Positions 23,526-33,675 of a DNA stretch of 64,000 nt are shown here, piece after piece. Positions within the stretch are counted from its first letter, which is position 1. Each line of letters starts with the position of its first letter. Origin of the DNA: Sporodiniella umbellata (lineage: Eukaryota > Mucoromycota > Mucoromycetes > Mucorales > Rhizopodaceae). The position numbers and the translations under genes were made by a program. The notes under the pieces are model-generated. The model did not search any database. It had not been told where the DNA came from and saw only the letters and a program-made list of their open reading frames with translations. Where the stretch lies: assembly GCA_025677835.1 (NCBI GenBank), contig JAIXMR010000072.1, forward strand, positions 1 through 64,000, given 5' to 3'.

Positions 23526-24742
23526 GGTTGACAGCAAATACGATTGAGATGACCAAGCAAATCATGGGATACATACAGAGAGTATGCCTATTTAGAATCG
23601 GTTGGGTTGGTTTTATTGGAGAAAGCTACTCAAAGTAGTCTCTACGGCGCCGATAGACTTATTGTTGTTATTGTTACCAGAAACACACATGTTTCATTAA
23701 ACGATAATATCAGATCATATTTTTATATCTTTTGTATATACACTATTATTATTATTATTATTATTTTACCACGGTTTTATTAATAACAAATAATAGCATA
23801 TACTAAACAGGGAAAAGAAAGAGTGTCAGAATAACAGACTTGAGAAAAAAAAAATTTTTTTTTCTTGTAAAGAGTGGCGTGACATTATCTATTGAATCAA
23901 GTGGGCTTTTTTTTTTTATTATTATTACTCTTTCTCTTTGCAACTCGGTCCTAAGCTGCGCCTCGCTTTGAGAAAAGGAAATTGTGTACAAAGACAGTAA
24001 TTGAGTGTGTACGGCCTTTCTTTTTCTCGTTTTTTTCTAAAAGGATCTTTTATAACTATAGAAGAGTGAATAACAGTATCTTTCCGGATCTTGGTGTGAT
24101 GTACACCCAAAAAAAAAACCATGGATCAAGAGAGTGTCAAAAAGAATGTTTGAGTAAAACATGTCATCTTTTGTATTGACGTTAATGATGACTATTGAGA
24201 AATGCTTGTTATTCTCGTGATAAACACCTTTTTGTTGCTTTCTAAACCTCATTTTCATGGTAGAAAAAAGCGGTGGCGTGTTTTAATTCTTTTTTTTTTT
24301 TTTTTCTTTTGAACAAATAAATAAACGATCCCCCCACATACATTTTACATTAATTTTTTCTTTGATTTAATATTAAAATATAATTTGAACTCTAAAGTAG
24401 ATTAAAAAGAAGCTTCTCTCTCCCTCTTTCAGAGGAAAGCTTTTTATGAAAAAGGGAATGAGAAATTCAGAGTTGTGTACTGATTTGTTTATGTTTTGGT
24501 ATACTTTGGTTGCATAGTGCCTTTTAAACAATAAAAATCTTGTTGTTTATTCATCTTGTTTTCGTTTGGTTTTAAAAATAGAGTCGGTCTTGTCCTCTCC
24601 TTTATTTCTAAATACCTATGTCGGGTATAAATGTTGAAAAAAGAATATATAGGCCTATGACTTTGAATAGAGTACTTTTTTTGATGCAGGGGGAAGTGAA
24701 AGGAGAAGAGAAGATCAGTAGAAGAAGACGCATGGATGTAGA
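22957..24742. other. Intergenic, AT-rich with long homopolymers
   Basis: This 1.79-kb region lies between two minus-strand genes. It includes a 28-nt A tract (near 23335-23362), a 36-nt T tract (near 23487-23522) and a TTA triplet run (23742-23766). An ATTATATAAC about 70 nt upstream of the SREBP ATG could be a TATA element. Long frames here contain runs of Lys or Phe from the homopolymers and are not believable genes. Confidence 0.5.
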
Positions 24743-25678
24743 CTATTGTTTAGGGGTGGGGAGATGTGTGTCTTGTTCTTCTTCATCTTCCTTTTGTTGT
24801 AACTGAGGTTGGTAGGTGTCAAATTGAGATTTGCCATCAAAATGAGAAATAGGGTTGACAAGCGTATGAGAAGGTGAAAGGAGAGTGGGCACAGGAGGAA
24901 CAGGAGGGGCAACGTCTTGTTTGAATTCGCCGGCCACCAGACTTGGACTAAAAGCCAGTTGGGGTGAATATTGGGATTTTAACATGGAATCCACCAGATT
25001 GCTTTGTTCAGTCCATCGTTTTTCTTTTTTGGCAGGTGTAGGCATGGCCATTGCTGTATAGACCGGAGGTGGCCCTCCTCCCATCTCTTCTTCTTCTTGC
25101 TCTTCCAGTGGACCCCAACGCGCGTCCGCTATCTTGGGTTTGTTGATGTGTTGGATGCAGTATAACGCGATAAACGCCAATATACCCAATCCGGCAATCG
25201 CACCTAAAATAGGCGCAACAAAGTTCACTGGATCCAATGTCTGGTTACTACTGCTGCTAATGATACTACTACTGATAGTACTGCTACTGATACTGCTGCT
25301 ACTGATACTGCTACTACTGATACTGCTACTACTGATACTGCTGCTAATGATACTACTACTACTGATACTGCTACTACTACTACTACTACTACTACTATTT
25401 CTTGACAGACTAATGTTTGTATTGCTGTAGTTACTATTGTTCGTGAGAGAAAGTACCATAGGGTAGATAGCACTCGTAGTCGTGGGTAGTGAGGGTTGAA
25501 ATGTAGGCGTATGGATGCTATGACTGGCGGGTGTTCTTAAAAGTTGATGATGGATAACAGTAGGAGTACTCTTTATACTACTTTTGTGAGTCTTTGAGGC
25601 AGTGGTTGTGCTATGATGTTTGGACTGTTTGGTGATTGATGTAGGGTGATGAACCGATTCATAGAGACTTTTGGACAT
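24743..25678 (-). CDS. Ser-rich single-pass membrane protein with PPxY tail
   Basis: This is a predicted surface or sensor-like protein of about 311 aa in one exon. The ectodomain is Ser/Thr/His-rich and contains (S)nI repeats (about 40 residues of SSSSI/SSSI units), a likely O-mannosylated stalk. One helix follows: FVAPILGAIAGLGILAFIALYC. The cytosolic tail has an acidic EEQEEEEM, the motif GGGPPPVYTAM (PPxY type), and Pro-rich VAPPVPPVPT. I chose the ATG at 25676-25678. The frame continues upstream to another Met at 25762, but the added residues come from an A/T tract (poly-Phe). No classical cleavable signal is evident from the chosen start. It resembles SKG6/WSC-like fungal stalk proteins in layout only. 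Confidence 0.7.
   Translation of the reverse strand: MSKSLYESVHHPTSITKQSKHHSTTTASKTHKSSIKSTPTVIHHQLLRTPASHSIHTPTFQPSLPTTTSAIYPMVLSLTNNSNYSNTNISLSRNSSSSSSSSSSISSSSIISSSISSSSISSSSISSSSISSSTISSSIISSSSNQTLDPVNFVAPILGAIAGLGILAFIALYCIQHINKPKIADARWGPLEEQEEEEMGGGPPPVYTAMAMPTPAKKEKRWTEQSNLVDSMLKSQYSPQLAFSPSLVAGEFKQDVAPPVPPVPTLLSPSHTLVNPISHFDGKSQFDTYQPQLQQKEDEEEQDTHLPTPKQ
25253..25400. repeat. Coding minisatellite/triplet repeat (Ser-Ile stalk)
   Basis: This is an imperfect array of ACT/GCT/GAT triplets organised in 12-15 nt units encoding SSSSI or SSSI on the minus strand, ending in a pure (ACT)n run near 25369-25396. Unit order differs slightly between copies, as expected from replication slippage. 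It encodes the ectodomain stalk of the surrounding gene. Confidence 0.85.
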
Positions 25679-27827
25679 TATAAAATAGTGAAAAAAGAAG
25701 AAGAAGAAAAAAAAAAAAACAATAAGAAAAGAAATAATAACTGTAATAATAATAACAAACAAAAATAAAAAGGTAAAGCACTCTTATGCAAGTTGACTTT
25801 TCGCCTAAAAATAAAGGCCCTTTTGAGTCTCTTTTTTTTTTTTGACTCCTTTTTATTGGGTTTTATTCAATACGATTTCAAACACTTTGAGTTCAATTTG
25901 TTGACTTGCTCTTTCTTTTATCTCCCTCTTTCAACAGATCTTAATTTTGGCGTATAAAACCTTAAAAAGAGAGAAAAAGACTCTATTTCCTTAAAAAACA
26001 ACAGCAACACACACACGTATTTCTACAAGAAAAAAAAGGAGGATCTCTCTCTCTCTTTTTTTTATTTTGAATATAAAAAGTTTACATTGAGTTTGATCTG
26101 TTCTTGATATGAGCCTTAGACTTTGTGTTTCAAACAAGTTCTTATGTAAATCAATAGTGTACAAAAGAGCATAAAGAAAGGAGTCAAGGGTTTTCTTTTT
26201 TATTTGTAAGAAGCCGTTTAAAATGATGAGCCAACCAAACTAAAAAAAAAAAAAAAAAAAAAATGGGGAGTCAAGAAAACGCGTACTGCTGTTATCAAAG
26301 TTTAAAACGAGTCTGGTAAAAAGAGTATGGCTTTTAGAGATATTTACTTTAAGCACTGAATGCTCTGCCTTTTTTTTTTTAAAAGAATTTTACCTCGGTG
26401 TGTGGTTACAAGCCCAGAACACTGTGGGTTGAAAGAAAGATAGCCTGGGTTTTGCTTGTACTTGATTTAAGGAGCTGGCATTTAAAACAGCCACCCTGAT
26501 GGAGTGGCTAAAACAAACAGGGACAGCCTAGGTAAGAGAAAGGTGTCTCCAAAACGAATGTCTAGTGTCAAATAGGAGTGGGCGTGTTTCTCTAGCAGGA
26601 CTTTGGTAGATGTCAAGTTTCTTTTTGAAAAAAGCTCAAGCAGAGCCCATGGTTCGTTGGACAATGAGGTATGGTTTTCTAGTGCAAGCCAGAGTGGTGT
26701 TTTTCAAGCTCACAAGTCTTTGGGGTGAAAGAATGCTGTTTTATTTTTTATTATTTTTATTTTCAATGACTTTGTCACTCTTCAAAGGCTTTCAACAGAA
26801 ATCGATGAACCCTAGGCTTGTAAAAAAAATTTTTTTTTTTTTTTGGTAGAGGAAAAATCCATACTCAACTGTAGTCACGTCGTAAAGAGAAGCACAACCC
26901 AAAAGCTGTGGTAGTACAAACAGGAGTGTGGAATGGGACCAGAAAAAAAAAAAAAAAAAAAATAAAAGAGTCTGCTTGAATGTTTTCGTTGTATTTTATC
27001 AGAACATTGATCAACCCATAGATTGGAATAGAATGGATAGATGTGTATGTTTGTGTGGCTGTGAGCCTCAGGGAGCTGGGTTATGATGTCAACAGGGTAG
27101 TACACAGGTAGTTGACAGACCTTTGACTGCTTTTATTGTGTTGATGGCTTTGGTCTAGACTGATGAATCGTTTTCAAAGATGAAGAAGTAGACTATGGAA
27201 GCTTTGGCGATTAGACGTGAATTGAGTAGGGTTGTTTTTGGGTGACATCATTAGGTTGAATAGTTTCTTAAAAAACAGGATGGCATGATGATATCATTTA
27301 TCAGAGCAGAGAGGATTGCGTGGTTCGTGTGGTATTCACTGGATCCGATGTGACCTTTTCTGTGTTACTTGAAGCAACGATCAACAGGAACGTTTATAAA
27401 TAACTGAATGGACTGAAACCCAAAATGAAAAAAAGTCAGTTTTTTTTTTTTCTTTAAATAAGCCTTTTCGTTATCTTTTTGGTAACGGTTGACTTTGCCA
27501 CTTCTCAGCATATCCTTTTGTGACTCTTTGTACCTGTTTTTAGAAACAAAAGGAGGAAAGAGAGATGGGTGATAGAAAAGGCGGTGGTGACACCACGCAA
27601 AGATAATTTGATCTTTTTAGGACTTTATGTTTAAAAATAGGTACTTGTTTTGAGTATCCGTTTGATATATAAAAAAGTCAAAAATAATAAAAAAGCTTTT
27701 TACTGCTCTTTTATCCCCTTATTATATTCAAGCTTTATTTTTTTTTTATTTTTTTTATTTTTTTATATTTTATTTATTTTTTTTTTTTTTTTTTTTACTT
27801 TTTGGGTGCGAGAAAGTAGAGCGCTTG
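25679..27827. other. Intergenic/divergent promoter region
   Basis: This 2.15-kb region lies between a minus-strand Ser-rich protein and a plus-strand fucosyltransferase gene. It holds homopolymer tracts (for example 26241-26263 A, 26941-26961 A and 27774-27796 T). Frames up to 80 codons occur on both strands without recognisable features. I see no gene. Confidence 0.5.
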
Positions 27828-29213
27828 ATGACGATGATACGAACGACCAAGATTGTATGGGCTATTTGCCTATCGACATTAATATTTATCCTAACACTTG
27901 TTGTTTATACCACCAGTCAAACGGTCAGTGTTCAGTTTCAGGTGAAACTCCAGTCGAGCCCGTTAGCTAGTCCAGTGCAAGGAGAGAAAGAAGAAAAGTT
28001 TGTGACGTATTATCCTCATTCCGGGCTTCATAATCAACGACTGGCGTTAATCAATGCGCTTGTGCTGGCCAAGGCTCTTGACCGTACGCTGATTGTGCCC
28101 GAGACGAATGTGGGTCAAGCGGTAGCGTGGAACGAAGCCGACCGTGCGGAACATCGTATGAGTGTCTGTCCCCAGCATTTCAAGTCCGAACGGGGATGTT
28201 TTGGTTTTCGAAAGTATGTGCCTTTGCCTGCGGAGGCGGTGTTTGATATTTCCGCGGCCCGGGCTCAAGGGATCCGGGTGATCCATCGCGCCAACCTGTC
28301 GGCCACGTATTTTGCGGATGCGTGGTCGGCGTCTGAATCCGAGGTGTTCCGGGTACGTGAACGCGTGCGGCTATCGTATCGGCTGTTTGACCGACGTACG
28401 AACCGCGATGGGCTGGGCAATTTTACGCAGCGAATCGAGATGGAAGCGCTTGCGTTACGTCCAGAGCGTTTTATCGTGATGGGCTCACTGCATTACAGTA
28501 CGCGACTGGCGCTCAGCGACCCCAAGCTGATCTGGCTGATGGACCATTTACGGGAAGCGATTGGTCTAGCGCACCCGGTAGTGAATCAACAGGCGCTGAA
28601 TGTGATCTCTCGTCTGGGCGGACCGCGTCAGTTTATTGGTGTGCACCTTCGGCAAGGGGATGGGTTCTTTAAGGCGCTGATGACCGAGACGATCGATACG
28701 GTACGTGCGGGCCTGGCTCAAGAGGAGATCCCGCCCATGGATATTCTACAGCCAATAGACAAGCCGCCGATCGACCGCATGCGACCGTTACAAGCGACAG
28801 AAGAAGCCCAACTCAAGACACTTCAAAGTCTACCAGAAAAACTCACGGCGTGCCTGGGTGTGCAAACGGACACTACGCATCCCCGACTACGGCTGATCTA
28901 CATGGCCACCGATACCCCACAGCCCCGGCTTACCCTCCAGCCCTTGTTTGAGACCTTTCCCTGTCTGTTCACCCTGGCCGATTTCCCAGACGTGATCAGC
29001 CAAACGTTGTCTGCACAACCCATGTGGACAGGTAACGCCCTGGTGGACGAACACTACGAACGTGTGGGCACCCGCATCAACTCGTTATTGATTCCCATGC
29101 TGGATGCTGAAATCACTTCTCACGCTTCGGCTTTTGTAGGCACTCGTAAAAGTACCTTTACAGCCTATATCCTACATCGACTCCATCGATTCCAAACCCT
29201 GTATTCATCCTAA
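27828..29213 (+). CDS. GDP-fucose protein O-fucosyltransferase-like, type II membrane protein
   Basis: This is a predicted Golgi/ER glycosyltransferase using GDP-fucose, 461 aa, intronless. The start is the ATG at 27828 (an upstream TTG is not needed). A short cytosolic end is followed by the anchor IVWAICLSTLIFILTLVVY. The catalytic domain begins HSGLHNQRLALINALVLAKA followed by LDRTLIVPE, the N-terminal signature of the PF10250 O-fucosyltransferase fold. IGVHLRQGDGFF gives the GDP-binding HxR motif. The C-terminal SHASAFVGTRKSTFTAYI fits the conserved nucleotide-pocket segment. Codons are richer in G/C than neighbouring DNA. Fungal members are poorly studied, so the acceptor is unknown. Confidence 0.85.
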   Translation: MTMIRTTKIVWAICLSTLIFILTLVVYTTSQTVSVQFQVKLQSSPLASPVQGEKEEKFVTYYPHSGLHNQRLALINALVLAKALDRTLIVPETNVGQAVAWNEADRAEHRMSVCPQHFKSERGCFGFRKYVPLPAEAVFDISAARAQGIRVIHRANLSATYFADAWSASESEVFRVRERVRLSYRLFDRRTNRDGLGNFTQRIEMEALALRPERFIVMGSLHYSTRLALSDPKLIWLMDHLREAIGLAHPVVNQQALNVISRLGGPRQFIGVHLRQGDGFFKALMTETIDTVRAGLAQEEIPPMDILQPIDKPPIDRMRPLQATEEAQLKTLQSLPEKLTACLGVQTDTTHPRLRLIYMATDTPQPRLTLQPLFETFPCLFTLADFPDVISQTLSAQPMWTGNALVDEHYERVGTRINSLLIPMLDAEITSHASAFVGTRKSTFTAYILHRLHRFQTLYSS

Positions 29214-29316
29214 ATCCTTATTTTTGTATATTCTTGTGATTAAAAACTTCTATGACGTTCCCCCCCCCCTTTCCTCTTGTGATCCGTCTCGTGTCGTCAT
29301 CTTGTAAAAAGAGTAT

Positions 29317-29370
29317 TTCTTTTTTTTTCTTTTTTTTCTTTTTTTTCTTTTTTTTCTTTTTTTCTTTTAT
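29317..29370. repeat. T8C-type pyrimidine minisatellite
   Basis: This is a pyrimidine run with a C every eight or nine T residues, on the coding strand in the 15-65 nt before the I78 inhibitor ATG. It may be part of its 5' leader. Confidence 0.8.
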
Positions 29371-29384
29371 TTTTTCTATCCATC

Positions 29385-29673
29385 ATGTCTGAAGAACACT
29401 GTAAAGAATGGAAAGCCAAGTTAGTAGGCAAGACCTGTATTGAAGAAGATGAACAGACGACGCTTTCTGAAGGCGAGGTAAGGATCTATATATGTGTGTG
29501 TACATAGGCTAATCGATCCAAAAAAAAAAAAAAAGTTCTTTCGTCGCTCTGATTTACCCAAGCCCAGTCGTGTGGTCGGGCCTGATTCTCTCTTGACGAT
29601 GGACTATCGACCTGAACGATTGAACGTTCAGATTGATTTTCGAAAGATCTGTACAGACGTCACTCTGGGTTAA
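29385..29673 (+). CDS. Peptidase inhibitor I78 family protein
   Basis: This is a small predicted serine-protease inhibitor, 76 aa, from exons 29385-29477 and 29536-29673. It is too short for a simple ORF scan. Exon 1 gives MSEEHCKEWKAKLVGKT. Exon 2 gives LPKPSRVVGPDSLLTMDYRP and ERLNVQIDF, matching the I78 core (Gly-Lys-Thr near the start, Arg-Val/Ile, TMDYRPDRLN, and a short C-terminal strand). Cys6 and a Cys near residue 70 could form the disulfide described for the Aspergillus elastase inhibitor of this family. There is no signal peptide. The intron is 58 nt and its 3' splice site is a poly(A) run followed by G. Confidence 0.85.
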
Positions 29674-29697
29674 GGAGAAATAAATTTATTAGGATGA

Positions 29698-29875
29698 TTA
29701 TTGATTGATCCAAGCCGCGCTCTGGTTGAACCATTGATCTAATAGGATCTCGTAATCTTTCATGATCCAGCCACAGACCACGGCCATAAACAACGACAGG
29801 CAGTCCTGATAGACTGCTTGTTTTTTCAATTGACTTTCCAGACACTCTAAAGAGAGAAGGATGAGTCTAAAAAGT

Positions 29876-29907
<32 letters not shown>

Positions 29908-30892
29908 CCAGTTTTATTTACCCAACACTTGGGCATCGGTCAAGAGCTTGACAAGTACTTTGATATATAACGTGTTTTGTTCATTGTCCCTAAAGATAAA
30001 ATATTTTTTCAAGAAAATGCCATTGTCTGGGGGAGGGTCTTACGGTGGTGTGTTTCGATCGAAACGTAAGAGACGTAAGGACAACCGGGTACGATGCCTG
30101 GAAAGGGAACGCCGGGGTTTGAGGGGAGGGCAACCTAGGTTGGTCATGAGGGTATCGTTGATCTGTAGTAAAGTCCCGTAGAGCGTTTGACATTGTGCCT
30201 GGAGTAGATCAGAACCTGGCTGCATCTTTTCCAAGGTGGCAATCAAGAGTTCAGAAGCAGTGATCTTGGCTCTTACAAAGGGTAGACAGGCACCCGACTG
30301 ATACCTGAAAGAAGAGGTCAATCGAATGTAGAATGTGAATCTATCTATACCATAGGTCCATAGGGATATGTAAGCCGGGCGTGATGCGACTGCCATACAT
30401 CATACTTTCCAACAGGCCATGCAAAAAGGCAAACGGGGGTCGTCGTTGACTGGAAGGAATCCCAGGTGGAGGATGCTGAAGAAAGGACAGCCTGGGTGGG
30501 GGCAAAAGCAAGGGTGGCACGGTACTCACACTCGACTGCGACCATTGCTTGGTCTTTTGTAGTAAAGACACTGGGCGGGGTCGCGGTCGTTGGTTTTTTT
30601 TTTTTTTTTCAATAGGCTCTACCACGATGGTTTCGTACAGTAAGATTTCTTCTTCGTCTAGACTACTCTCGCTGCTGCTTTGGGATGGACTGAAGGAAAG
30701 GGTAGACTCGCTGTGCGGGCAGTGATAGACGGCTGGGGTGTTTTTGGCCGAAAGCAAGGTCGTGCTACGTTGTCGGCTGGGCATCCAGCGCTTGCGTGTG
30801 CCCTGGTGCGTGGTAGGCGTACTGGTCGAAGGCTTGGGCTTGAGAAATGAAAGTGGCGTACTGGTCGAAGGTTTGAGCTGGACGGCGATCAT
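29698..30892 (-). CDS. Conserved-looking protein of unknown function
   Basis: I do not recognise this protein (about 330 aa). Four exons join cleanly. A long first exon (ATG at 30890-30892) is Ser/Thr/Pro-rich with two PSTSTP copies, an acidic SSLDEEEI patch and a basic EKKKKNQRPRPRP patch. A GTATAG...TTTCAG intron then joins LW to YQSGACLPFVRAKITAS. The third exon begins NEQNTLYIKVLVKLLTDAQV. The last exon gives ECLESQLKKQAVYQDCLSLF and ends QWFNQSAAWINQ at 29698-29700. The C-terminal half looks helical and globular, the N-terminal half disordered. Introns three and four are seen only by joining, because a simple frame would stop at 30040. It is tail-to-tail with the I78 gene. Confidence 0.6.
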
Positions 30893-31125
30893 TAAGAAAG
30901 AGGAAAAAAAAAAAGAGAAAAAAATAAAAATAAAAATAAGCGTTGCACGTTTTTAGATGCTTTTAACTGTGTTTAATAAGGTTTCAAAAAGATCCATCTG
31001 TCTTACCCCAAAAGAATGAGCTGCAAAAAAAAAAAAAAAAAAAAAAGAGCGTGCACTTTGCCCACACTAGTCTAAATAAAGAAAACAAAAAGGCTGGGAC
31101 AATAAAGAGATGAACGCCCTCGCGT

Positions 31126-31159
<34 letters not shown>

Positions 31160-31473
31160 TTCAAAATCCGTGGTTAGAAAACACAAAAAGGTGACAGAAA
31201 TACTTTTTTAAAAAAAAAAAAAAAATTTTTTTTTTTATTGTGTGGACACGCTGATAGGTTCAACCAACAGGGCGAATGATTGGCTCAAGGGTTCTAGAGG
31301 GGGAGAGGTGATGTAAGCGTGAAGTCAAGGTAAAGTGAGAGTATATTATTAAAGCGATTCATTTATACAGAGCGTGGGGATGATATGTGCGTAAGAGGAA
31401 GTGGGAGTGGGGGAAGGCGAATAAATATAATAGGATGCTGAAGAGAAGGAGAGAGGGGGGGGGGATCATCTAT
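30893..31473. other. Intergenic with CA/TA repeat
   Basis: This 581-bp region lies between two minus-strand genes. It has an A tract (31026-31046), a (CA)n(TA)n array and an A/T palindromic block at 31209-31238. I see no gene. Confidence 0.5.
31129..31160. repeat. (CA)n-(TA)n compound microsatellite
   Basis: About ten CA units are followed directly by about six TA units. The block is non-coding and probably length-variable. Confidence 0.9.
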
Positions 31474-32445
31474 TTAAATGAACCAAGGACGAAGAAAGGA
31501 TTTACAGAGAGCGTCCTCTGGTTGGTAAAATGGCGGGGGAATCTGGTTATGGTCGAGATCAAACAGGAGCTGATGAGGCAGTAGACTTTCAGCGTTGATA
31601 GGCAACAAGGCGTCATCCTCTTCAGGAGCGTAGCAAGGCCTTTGCTTTGGGTACCAAGCGTGGGGAAGGGGGAAGATGGGGTGGGTGAAGAGATGAGGTC
31701 TGGGCGCAGCATCCCCTTCTTCCTCTTCGTCCTCTTCTCTATCGCCAGGTAGGCTGAAATGTCGAAAGGTACAGCGAGCCCCATAAGGACAAGCGCCTGT
31801 CTTGTGAAAAGTGCGGCATTTCTGAGTCTTGTATTTCGGATGTCTTTCGATCTCTCGCAAGTCTTGTGCGCCGTGAGCGTACTGACATTTGATGCCGTAT
31901 CGGCACTGACCGGTCTCCTCCCAGTTACGGCATAGCTCCGTCTTGTAGAGACTCTTTTGCTTTCGTTCGCCACCTAGTTGGTTTTCGTTCGTAAACTTCT
32001 TTTTTCCCACTTTCTTTGTCAGTTTGTATTCCATCAACGAATCATTGTCTGAGTCCGTAATCAACTCTTCCTTCTTGTTTGCTAAGCAAAAGAAAAAAAA
32101 AAAAAAATAAAAAGTCAGCAACACTTTCTTATTGGTAAACCGGATTTAAAAATAAAAACTTTTTTTTTTCTCTCTCCCTTTTTTTTTTTTTTTTTTTTTT
32201 GGGTACTTACTGTGCTTTTTATGTTTACTGACGATAGACAGTTTGGCGTCTGAAAAGGATTTGGTCGAGTGGCTCGAATCGCTTTCTTCTTCTGAAAAGC
32301 AGGCATCGTTAACCATCGGGCCAGTGGCAGGCGTGGTTGCAGCAGCAGTGTTTGCGTGATGGCTTACCGTCGTGCTAAGGGGAAACATGGGTTTGTCCAA
32401 ATAGTGTTCCAATCCAAAACTGCGGTTGACGTTCTCAAAGTTCAT
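31474..32445 (-). CDS. Tandem CCCH zinc-finger RNA-binding protein (TTP/TIS11 family)
   Basis: This is a predicted AU-rich-element mRNA-binding protein that promotes decay, about 290 aa from two exons. The first exon starts MNFENVNRSFGLEHYLDKPM and ends in a basic KHKKHS. After a poly(A)/poly(T)-containing intron the second exon starts NKKEELITDS. Two fingers follow with the TTP lead-in and spacing: YKTELC...C...C...H (C-x8-C-x5-C-x3-H, ending CQYAHG) and YKTQKC... ending CTFRHF, separated by the usual roughly 18 residues. The second half has an acidic run (EEDEEEEGD) and Pro-rich segments, ending KSFLRPWFI. Yeast Cth1/Cth2 are comparable. Confidence 0.92.
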
Positions 32446-32635
32446 TTACAAATCAATCAATAATAATAATAATAGTAGTAGTAGTAGTAGTAATAATAAA
32501 TAACAAAAAAAAAAAAAATGGAAACTTTTTTTTTTTTTTTTTTTTTTTAATCTTTAGAGCAAAAGGAAAAAGAAAACAAAAACAAGATTTACTTTTATAG
32601 TTTTTACTCTCGGAGAAAGAAAAAAATCAAAAAAT

Positions 32636-32668
<33 letters not shown>

Positions 32669-32899
32669 TTTTTTTTTCCAGAGTCACTCCACTTTCATCC
32701 AGACGATCCTTATTTAGAAAGCCCTTTATTATTTTTTTTTTTCATTTTATTTAGGTCGAGGATGGTCAGCTCCTCTTTTTTTTTTTTAATCTCTTTTATA
32801 TTTCAAATATCCCTTATTTTTACTCTATTTTCAGTAGGACTCTTTTGTTGGCTCCCCTCTTTTTTAATCTTTTGGATATTAAAAAAGTGGGAGAGAGAT
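32446..32899. promoter_or_regulatory. Promoter region of the CCCH gene, repeat-rich
   Basis: This 454-bp region has a TAA/TAG triplet block (32461-32502), a T tract at 32526-32549 and an A tract of about 30 nt (32636-32667). Its only frames are low-complexity. Confidence 0.5.
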
Positions 32900-33556
32900 T
32901 TAGGCTTGCACGGGAACAGAGGCTTGACGGTGCCAACCTGGCGCGTCGAGTAAGATGGATTGTAGCGTGATTTGACCCTGATGGGAAACGGTGGCGGTGC
33001 AAGTTGCCTGACAGCTTCCACCTTGAGGGTCTTGGGAGGTTGTATCGGATAACCAAAAACGGACAGAGACGTGATGGGCGTCCTCAGTACGGGTGACTTC
33101 CGATTTGTAGACTTCTTTCCAGACCAAAGACGAGTCGAGACCTAACGTCTTCAACATCTGCGCCCCTTCTGCTGTATGTTGAAAATAGCTTGAAAGACGT
33201 TGGATGGCTGCCTCGCGTACTTTCTCGCTGGCAGTGTGGGTCCCAATCTTGCCCAAAAGTGTATCGAACGGGAGGTATTGCCACCAGCGTTCCGCTTTTT
33301 TATACAGTCGCCAGCCCATCACCGTCCCCACCCCGCCTACCGCTAACCAGACACCCGGCCCTACCATCGAACTGATCACACTTACCGCCCCCAAAGCTCC
33401 CATCGCTAACCGTCGATTACGTTTGCTCGTCGTCGCCAACACAAGCTTCGGTAAAGTCCAGATCGAAAGTAACCTTGGACGCGTCACTGTACAACCTGGC
33501 TTGGGTAACCGTCTTTGAGCGTATGGGCGAAGGATACTTGCTTTGAACTGTGTCAT
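32900..33556 (-). CDS. Unknown protein, probable mitochondrial membrane protein
   Basis: This is an intronless 218-aa protein with no family I can name. The N-terminus is rich in Arg/Lys and lacks acids (ASILRPYAQRRLPKPG), as in a mitochondrial presequence. It is followed by a Gly/Val-rich hydrophobic stretch (MGALGAVSVISSMVGPGVWL then AVGGVGTVMGW), probably one or two membrane passes. The C-terminal half looks soluble, with alternating strand-like segments (ARDAHHVSVRFWL-like, ATVSHQGQITLQSILL). The overall shape is reminiscent of inner-membrane proteins with an exposed beta domain, but that is inference. It sits just downstream of the HIT gene on the same strand. Confidence 0.6.
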   Translation of the reverse strand: MTQFKASILRPYAQRRLPKPGCTVTRPRLLSIWTLPKLVLATTSKRNRRLAMGALGAVSVISSMVGPGVWLAVGGVGTVMGWRLYKKAERWWQYLPFDTLLGKIGTHTASEKVREAAIQRLSSYFQHTAEGAQMLKTLGLDSSLVWKEVYKSEVTRTEDAHHVSVRFWLSDTTSQDPQGGSCQATCTATVSHQGQITLQSILLDAPGWHRQASVPVQA

Positions 33557-33675
33557 GGCTTAGAAAAAAAAACAATAAAAAAAAAAAAAAAAAAAACAAT
33601 AAAAACTTCTTTTTATTCTTCTTTTGTTTTTTTTTTTTTTATACGCCTCGCCAAATGACATCATCATGACCCGCT

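Noticed and set aside
23138..23638. 166-codon plus-strand frame
   Set aside because: Built across a poly(A) and a poly(T) tract; the long Lys and Phe runs indicate non-coding DNA.
25134..25473. Leu/Val-repeat frames opposite the Ser-rich gene
   Set aside because: They are frame shadows of the triplet repeat; the Ser-rich frame has the helix and PPxY tail and is full length.
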